A program made the position numbers and the translations under genes. DNA of 34,361 bases from Candidatus Binatia bacterium. GTDB lineage: Bacteria; Desulfobacterota; Binatia; UBA12015. Below the pieces are notes generated by a model. It made no database searches, was not told the DNA's origin, and saw only the letters and a program-made list of their open reading frames with translations. Shown here piece after piece: positions 28,794 to 34,361 of this stretch. The stretch covers positions 1 to 34,361 of the forward strand of contig JAIEPK010000002.1 in NCBI GenBank assembly GCA_019749875.1. The letters are read 5' to 3'. Numbering within the stretch: position 1 is the stretch's first letter; the number at the start of each line of letters is the position of its first letter.

Positions 28794-30478
28794 GATCCCG
28801 CTCCGTCGCCCGCAGCGGACGCGTGCTGCTCGCACACGCTCCGCTCCGCGCCGACGCGGATCCACGTCGTCGTGCGGCCGAGCAGCGTGATGCCGAGGTA
28901 GCCGCGCACGTGCAGCCGGTCCGCACCGTCGAGCGACATGATGCAGCGATACGTGCGGCCGCTGGTCGGGTCGTAGATGCCCCCTCCGCTCCACCGGTCG
29001 GGCTCTCCCCGGACGGGCGTCAAGTCGCTGAGGATCTGCAGGCCGACGATCGGCCGCTGCTGCAGCGCCTCGTCGGAGTTCTGCCGGTCGGTCAAGGGAC
29101 AGCCGTTCTCGTCGAACGGCGACCGAAGCCACACGATCTCGCCGCACAGCGCCTCGCCGCAGGGTGCGATCTCGACCTGCGCCGCACCACCCTCGGCGTA
29201 CCAGCGACCTTCCGGGCTCGCCGCGTGGCCCGCGGACGCGCCCCACACGACGAGCAAGACCGGCAGCGCCACGGCCGCGCGCGCCGCCCGTCGCGGCAGC
29301 GCGCACGCCTTCGGCCGCAAGCCGAACAGGAAGCGCACGAGCGGCAGCTCGCGCACGACGAGGTGGTAGACCGCAAAGGTGATCAGCACCGCCACGCCGA
29401 CCAGCAGGACGAACTTCGCGGCGATGCCGAGCGGCAGCCGCACGATGAAGTGCCCCGGCACGACGATCGCGGCCTGGTGTAGGATGTAGACCGGGAACGC
29501 CGCCACGCTCAGGTAGTGCAGCGCCGCGTTGCCGAAGTCGAGGAAGCGACGCGCGAGTCCGAGGGCCGCGAGCACGAAGCACCATCCGGCGATCGCGCTG
29601 CCGGCGAGCAGCACCGGCGGTGCGTCGTACAGGCGCAGCACGCCCGCGAGCAGCACGCCGCAGGTCGCGGTGCCGAGCACCAGCGCCCTGCGCCACTCGC
29701 GCTGCGCGACTTCCTCGAGAGCGGGATAGCAGGCGAGCAGGAAGCCCGCGAAGAGATACGTCGAGTAGTACGCGACGTTCGCCCAGTCGTCGTACAGGTT
29801 CTGGATGCCGGGCCAGTACGGACGCAGCACCAGCTGCACCACGACGAGCGGCGCAATCGGCGCGTAGACCGCGAGCACCGGCACGCGCTCGATCTCGCCC
29901 GCGCGGCGCACGAGCCAGGCGAACGCCGGCAGGTAGAGCAGCGTGAACGTGAGCGGGTAGGCGACGAACCACAGGTGCGCCCAGGTGAAGCGCTCGAGCG
30001 TGAGGAAGCTCGGCAGGAACTGCACGAACGACTCGTCGAAGGGCGCCGCGACCGGCAATCCGTCGGGGATGACGAGCCGGAAGCCGGCTTGCAGCGCGGG
30101 GCTGACACGAAGGCCGGCGTGGTTCAGGTCGAGGCCGCTCGACAGCTCGAGATACTTGATGACGGGCATGAACAGCACGCAGCCGGCGAGGAGCGGCACG
30201 GCGAGACGCAGCGCACGCTCGCGCGCGACACCGAGCGCACCGCGCGCACGCAGCGACGGGACCAGCGACCAGCCGGCAAGCAGAAAGAACAGCGGCATGT
30301 GCCACAGGCTGATGAAGCCGCACAGCACGAGCAGGCCGAACGACAGGTCGGCGTTGCGCACGTGGTAGAACGGCGCCGGGTTGGAGACCATGCCGGCGTG
30401 AAAGACGAACAGCAGCAGCGTGGCGCCGATGCGCAGCCAGTCGATGTCGTAGCGACGAGCGGTGGCTCGGGAAGTCAT
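28790..30478 (-). CDS. Acyltransferase family 3 membrane protein fused to C-terminal DUF2147 domain
   Basis: 562 aa from ATG 30478. N-terminal RYDIDWLRIGATLLLFVFHAGM...FFLLAGWSLVPSLRARG (acyltransferase 3); C-terminal GRWYAEGGAAQVEIAPCGEALCGEIVWLRSP...GGIYDPTSGRTYRCIMSLDGADRLHVRGYLGITLLGRTTTWIRV (DUF2147). Confidence 0.88.
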   Translation of the reverse strand: MTSRATARRYDIDWLRIGATLLLFVFHAGMVSNPAPFYHVRNADLSFGLLVLCGFISLWHMPLFFLLAGWSLVPSLRARGALGVARERALRLAVPLLAGCVLFMPVIKYLELSSGLDLNHAGLRVSPALQAGFRLVIPDGLPVAAPFDESFVQFLPSFLTLERFTWAHLWFVAYPLTFTLLYLPAFAWLVRRAGEIERVPVLAVYAPIAPLVVVQLVLRPYWPGIQNLYDDWANVAYYSTYLFAGFLLACYPALEEVAQREWRRALVLGTATCGVLLAGVLRLYDAPPVLLAGSAIAGWCFVLAALGLARRFLDFGNAALHYLSVAAFPVYILHQAAIVVPGHFIVRLPLGIAAKFVLLVGVAVLITFAVYHLVVRELPLVRFLFGLRPKACALPRRAARAAVALPVLLVVWGASAGHAASPEGRWYAEGGAAQVEIAPCGEALCGEIVWLRSPFDENGCPLTDRQNSDEALQQRPIVGLQILSDLTPVRGEPDRWSGGGIYDPTSGRTYRCIMSLDGADRLHVRGYLGITLLGRTTTWIRVGAERSVCEQHASAAGDGAGS

Positions 30479-31179
30479 GCCGTCTCCTTGCTGCTCAGGG
30501 CGCGGACGACGAACTGCACGACGGTCGCGCGCGCGACGTCCTCGCCGACCTTCTCCGGTCGCGAGTCGAAGTGGCGGTGCACCGCCCAGAACACGATGGT
30601 CTCGAGGACGAGGCGGGCGGTGGCGTCGACGTCCGGCACGGGTGCGATCAGCCCGCGCGCGATGCGTGCCTTCAGGTAGCCGGCGAGGAGCTCGAGCAGC
30701 CCGCCACGTGCCCCCTCGAACCACAGCTTCGCCAGCTCGGGATAGTCGCGCGCCGAGGTGTCGATCAGCTTGATGCGCCGGCGATTGGCCGCGAGCTGGT
30801 CGTAGAGCTCGCCGACGATCGCAGCGATCTCGTCCGCCATGTCGCCCGGGCGCTTGCGGGCCACGGCCGCGCCGAGAGCCGGCACGCCCTGGTGACGCTG
30901 CAGCTCGTCGCGCACGTAGCGCAGCGTCGCGCCCGCCTTCGGCGAGCGGACCGGGAACGCGACGTCGCTCGCGGACTTCGGCGGCTGGTCCCCGTAGCGG
31001 CAGACGAGGTCGAACAGCGCCTCCTTGCTCTCGACGTAGAGGTAGAGCGTGCCCTTCGCGACGCCCATCGCGGCCGCGACGTCCGCCATCTGCGTGCGCC
31101 GGTAGCCCTGCTCGACGAACACCCGGGTGGCCGCGTCGAGCAGCTGCGGTAGCCGGTCCTCGGGAATCCGTCTGGCCAT
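30475..31179 (-). CDS. TetR/AcrR family transcriptional regulator
   Basis: 234 aa; LPQLLDAATRVFVEQGYRRTQMADVAAAMGVAKGTLYLYVESKEALFDLVCRY (TetR HTH); ATGA overlap with the acyltransferase gene. Confidence 0.93.
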   Translation of the reverse strand: MARRIPEDRLPQLLDAATRVFVEQGYRRTQMADVAAAMGVAKGTLYLYVESKEALFDLVCRYGDQPPKSASDVAFPVRSPKAGATLRYVRDELQRHQGVPALGAAVARKRPGDMADEIAAIVGELYDQLAANRRRIKLIDTSARDYPELAKLWFEGARGGLLELLAGYLKARIARGLIAPVPDVDATARLVLETIVFWAVHRHFDSRPEKVGEDVARATVVQFVVRALSSKETA

Positions 31180-31185
31180 GCGCAG

Positions 31186-31214
31186 CTTCTAAACTGACCG
31201 ACCAGGTCAGTCAA
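31186..31214 (-). promoter_or_regulatory. Candidate sigma70-like promoter for the TetR operon, apparently leaderless
   Basis: Minus strand TTGACT (31214-31209), 17-nt spacer, TAGAAG (31191-31186), then only 6 nt (CTGCGC) to the ATG at 31179. Confidence 0.5.
31193..31211. promoter_or_regulatory. Candidate TetR operator (inverted repeat)
   Basis: ACTGACC-GACCA-GGTCAGT, perfect 7-bp arms, inside the promoter spacer and 14 bp upstream of the TetR start. Confidence 0.7.
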
Positions 31215-31280
31215 TTACGTTCTCGACCCACTCGAAGAATCGTGGTCCTGGCTCGAGTCGCACGCTAGTCTGCCCTCGCC

Positions 31281-31679
31281 ATGGACGACGCGCGCGCGAC
31301 CCGGATCATCGGCGAGGCGGTTCCCGACGTCGTCGCCGTGTATCGCTTCGGCTCGACGATCCGCGGCGAGGAGCACACGGCCAGTGACGTCGACCTCGCC
31401 GTGCTCGCAGCGGGCCCGCTCGACCCGGTACGACGCTTCGCATTGCAGGAGGAGCTTGCAGTCGCCCTGCGGCGCGACGTCGATTTGGTGGACCTGCGCC
31501 GGGCGTCGACAGTCATGGCCATGCAGGTCGTCTCGACCGGCACGCCGATCTTCGTCGGGGACCCTGCCGAGCAAGAGCGTTTCGCGGACTACGTCTTTGG
31601 GTCTTACGTTCGATTCAACGAGGAGCGCCGCGCGATCCTGCAGCAGGCTCTGCGCGAGGGCACGATCCATGGTCGATGA
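31281..31679 (+). CDS. mntA: MntA-like minimal nucleotidyltransferase antitoxin
   Basis: 132 aa; VYRFGSTIRGEEHTASDVDLAVLAAG (GS...SDxDLAV) and third acidic residue region RRDVDLVDLRRAS; overlaps a HepT-like gene. Confidence 0.9.
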   Translation: MDDARATRIIGEAVPDVVAVYRFGSTIRGEEHTASDVDLAVLAAGPLDPVRRFALQEELAVALRRDVDLVDLRRASTVMAMQVVSTGTPIFVGDPAEQERFADYVFGSYVRFNEERRAILQQALREGTIHGR

Positions 31680-32100
31680 CGTCGTCCTGAACAAGGCCGC
31701 CGTGATCGAGCGCTGCGTCGCGCGTGTCCGCGAGGAGTACGCCGGTGATCCACGGCGGCTGCGCGACGACATCACCCGTCAGGACTCGATCATCCTCAAC
31801 CTGCAGCGCGCCTGCGAAGCTGCGATCGACCTCGCGATGCACGTTGTGCGGGTACGCCGACTTGGCGTCCCGCAGGAAACACGTGAATCGTTCGAGATGC
31901 TGCGCGACGCCCGCCTGCTCGACGATACGCTCGCCGACCGGATGAAGCGTATGGTGGGATTCCGCAACGTGGCGGTCCACGACTACCGCAAGCCCGACCT
32001 CGACGTCGTCGAGCGCATCGTCACGAACCACCTCGACGAGTTCATCGCGTTCTCGTCCGCGCTCGTCCGCTCGTCGGGCGCATCGACTGCCCCGCGGTAG
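31669..32100 (+). CDS. hepT: HepT-like ribonuclease toxin
   Basis: 143 aa from ATG 31669; contains RNVAVHDY (Rx4HxY) in an all-helical protein; 11-nt overlap with mntA. Confidence 0.9.
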   Translation: MVDDVVLNKAAVIERCVARVREEYAGDPRRLRDDITRQDSIILNLQRACEAAIDLAMHVVRVRRLGVPQETRESFEMLRDARLLDDTLADRMKRMVGFRNVAVHDYRKPDLDVVERIVTNHLDEFIAFSSALVRSSGASTAPR

Positions 32101-32124
32101 GCCGACCGCCGTTGCCCTCCGCGC

Positions 32125-33138
32125 CTACAGTCCCAGCTTGGCCAAGACGTCCGGGTTCGCCAGGAACGGCGGGCGCTCGCGGCGCAGGAACGTCTCGATC
32201 GACTCGCACATCATCTCGCCCTGGTGGACGATGACGTCGGTCGTCGCGCCGCCGATGTGCGGCGTGGCGATCACGTTCGGCAGCAGCACGAAGCGATTGT
32301 CCGGCTGCACGGGCTCGTTCCAGAACACGTCCATCGCGGCCGCCTTGATCTTGCCCGACTTCACCGCCTCGTAGAGCGGCTCCTCTTCGACCGCCGCCGC
32401 GCGCGCGGTATTCACGAAGTAGACGCCGTCCTTCAGCAGACCGAGCTCGCGCGCGCCGATCATGTTCTTCGTCTGCTCGACGTCGGGCACGTGGATGGTC
32501 AGGAAGTCGGCCGCGCGCAGCACGTCGTCGAGCTCGCCGCGCTGGACGCCCAGCTTCTCGAAGACCTCGGGCTTCGCGTACGGATCGTAGGCGACCGCCT
32601 TCGCACCGAACGCGAGCACACGTCGCGCGACGCGCTGCCCGATGGCACCGAAGCCGACCAGGCCGACCGTGCGGCCGTACAGCTCCACGCCGGTCATCGC
32701 CTCGTACATCTTCAGGAAGTCGCCCGCGCCGCCGAAGCGGTTCGCGCCGTTCTTGACGAAGCTCACCGCGTCGTAGACGTGGCGTGCGAGCGTCAGCATG
32801 AAGCACAACGTCAAGTCGGCGACGGCGTCGGCGTTGCGCGCCGGCGTGTGGAAGACCGGGATGCCCTTCTGCGTGGCGAGCGCGAGATCGATGTTCACCG
32901 GCTCGCCGCGACAGCAGCCGATCAGCTTGACGTCCACCGCATCGAGCACGTCGGCGTGCACGAGGTCGATCTCGCACAGGATGACGTCGCAGCCTTCGTC
33001 TTTCAGGCGCTGCGCGAACTGCTTGCCGTCGAAGAAGATGTTCTTGGTGACGCGCCAGTCTTCGACGTGGACGTCCATGTGCTTCTTGATGCGGGCGAGA
33101 CTCGTCGGATCGAACGACGCGGTGACGAACGCCTTCAC
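32125..33138 (-). CDS. D-2-hydroxyacid dehydrogenase (phosphoglycerate dehydrogenase-like)
   Basis: 337 aa; GRTVGLVGFGAIGQRVARRVLAFGAKAVAYDPYAKPE, YFVNTARAAAVEEEPLYEAVKSGKIKAAAMDVFWNEP, NVIATPHIGGAT. Confidence 0.93.
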   Translation of the reverse strand: MKAFVTASFDPTSLARIKKHMDVHVEDWRVTKNIFFDGKQFAQRLKDEGCDVILCEIDLVHADVLDAVDVKLIGCCRGEPVNIDLALATQKGIPVFHTPARNADAVADLTLCFMLTLARHVYDAVSFVKNGANRFGGAGDFLKMYEAMTGVELYGRTVGLVGFGAIGQRVARRVLAFGAKAVAYDPYAKPEVFEKLGVQRGELDDVLRAADFLTIHVPDVEQTKNMIGARELGLLKDGVYFVNTARAAAVEEEPLYEAVKSGKIKAAAMDVFWNEPVQPDNRFVLLPNVIATPHIGGATTDVIVHQGEMMCESIETFLRRERPPFLANPDVLAKLGL

Positions 33139-33169
33139 GGAGCGAAACCCCCTTGCGATGGAGCTGCGG

Positions 33170-33844
33170 TCAGCGGTGGGAATCGACGCCGAGCAGCGTG
33201 ACGACGAGCTGGATGACTTGACGCCGCACGCGCGCGCGGACCCCGGGGTCCTGCACGGTGCCGCCGAGCAGGCCCTCGACGAAGGGGCTCTCGAGCATCG
33301 ACATGAACAGCACGGACTGCACCGCCAGCATGAAGAACGACACGTCCTTCTCCGGCAGGCGATCGGGCGCGAAGCTGCGCACCCAGTCCGAGAAGACCTT
33401 CAGCGCCGGACCGACCGACTCGCGCATCGCCGACTTCTCGACCGGCTCGGTCTCCATCATGCGACGCATCAGCAGCTTCGGGATGGTCGGATTCTCGATG
33501 TAGAAATCGAACGTGACGCCCATCGCGCGCTCGATCACGGCGCGCGCGTCGTCCTCCGATTTCGGCGTCGCGACCTCGCCCTTCAGCAGCTCGACGAGCT
33601 GCAGGAAGATGCGCTCGAAGATCGCGAGGTAGAGCGTCTCCTTCGACTCCCAGTGGTAGTGCAGGCTCGAGATGTTGACCTCGGCCCGGGCGGCGATCTC
33701 GCGCGTCGAGGCGCCCTCGAAGCCCTTCGCGGCGAACACTTCCTGGGCGGCGTCGAGAATGCGCGCCTTGGTCGAACCCGGCGCCTCGCGCACCTTGTCG
33801 AGCGCGGACTTGACCGACACCGCAGGCCGCGTCGGGGCGCTCAC
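33170..33844 (-). CDS. TetR/AcrR family transcriptional regulator
   Basis: 224 aa; TKARILDAAQEVFAAKGFEGASTREIAARAEVNISSLHYHWESKETLYLAIFERIF. Confidence 0.93.
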   Translation of the reverse strand: MSAPTRPAVSVKSALDKVREAPGSTKARILDAAQEVFAAKGFEGASTREIAARAEVNISSLHYHWESKETLYLAIFERIFLQLVELLKGEVATPKSEDDARAVIERAMGVTFDFYIENPTIPKLLMRRMMETEPVEKSAMRESVGPALKVFSDWVRSFAPDRLPEKDVSFFMLAVQSVLFMSMLESPFVEGLLGGTVQDPGVRARVRRQVIQLVVTLLGVDSHR

Positions 33845-34361
33845 CGGACGCTCTCCAGCTTGGCGCCGGCCGCTGCCGCAGCGGCGGCGGCCAGCGCGGT
33901 CTTGGTGGCCGTCGCGTGGCGGCTGAACCCGCTGCGCGCCTTCGCCAGCTCGGCCTCGAGCTGGGCGCGCTCGGCGAGCCAGGCCTCCTCGCGCTCGGCG
34001 AGCTGCAGGTCGCGCACGCGCAGCTCGGTCTCGAGCGCCGGTACGCGGTCGATCAAATGCTTGATCTGACCGATCTCCTGTACCAGCCGCGTCAGCTGGG
34101 CCTCGAGCGACTCGTTCTCGCGGCGCAGCGCGGCAGTGGCGCGGCTCACGGCACGGCTGCGCTTCGCGTCGGCGTCGGCGACCTTCTCCTCGGCTGCGGC
34201 GACCTTCTCTTCGGCGATGGCGAGCGCGCGCTTCAGCGCACGGATCTCACGCTCGAAGGCGGCGACATCGGCCTCGCGGCTCTCCTTCGCGATCGACGGC
34301 TCCGCGACCGGAGCCGGTGCCGGCGGGGGTGCCGGTGCCGGCGTCGATGCCGCGACCACGG
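33841..34361 (-). CDS. Alanine-rich coiled-coil protein (probably partial; N-terminus at or beyond window edge)
   Basis: PAPAPPPAPAPVAEPS followed by a long heptad-like region AEEKVAAAEEKVADADAKRSRAVSRATAALRRENESLEAQL; GTGA overlap with the downstream TetR. Confidence 0.7.
   Translation of the reverse strand, partial: VVAASTPAPAPPPAPAPVAEPSIAKESREADVAAFEREIRALKRALAIAEEKVAAAEEKVADADAKRSRAVSRATAALRRENESLEAQLTRLVQEIGQIKHLIDRVPALETELRVRDLQLAEREEAWLAERAQLEAELAKARSGFSRHATATKTALAAAAAAAAGAKLESVR

Noticed and set aside
27222-28901. 559-aa plus-strand ORF
   Set aside because: Antisense to the hydroxylase, methyltransferase and AT3-DUF2147 genes; no recognisable motifs.

Overview
This is a GC-rich, densely coded bacterial chromosomal segment of about 34 kb with 32 supportable protein-coding genes, two of them truncated by the window edges. 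I saw no rRNA, tRNA, CRISPR array, transposase or phage module. Most genes lie on the minus strand in short operons with 1-4 nt stop/start overlaps. The content is mixed. There are surface-glycan type membrane proteins and a methyltransferase-GT-GT tri-domain protein, plus DapL, glutathione reductase, two acyl-CoA ligases, CorA and a secreted matrixin-like metalloprotease. A CPBP/HNH/NUDIX/ThpR/YjbQ operon follows, then a patatin and a Gld-type ABC transporter operon coupled to an acyl-CoA ligase. The right end has a MntA/HepT toxin-antitoxin pair and a D-2-hydroxyacid dehydrogenase next to a TetR regulator. The best candidate for an undescribed system is the minus-strand operon at about 27.1-31.2 kb. 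Its gene order is TetR, an acyltransferase-3/DUF2147 fusion, a 65-aa membrane protein, a SAM methyltransferase, and a sterol-desaturase/fatty-acid-hydroxylase-like enzyme. A perfect 7-bp inverted repeat sits inside the -35/-10 spacer of a predicted leaderless promoter upstream. All product names come from reading motifs in the translations; no database search was run. Many ORFs in the supplied track, including a 2080-codon one, are antisense or out-of-frame shadows of real genes.
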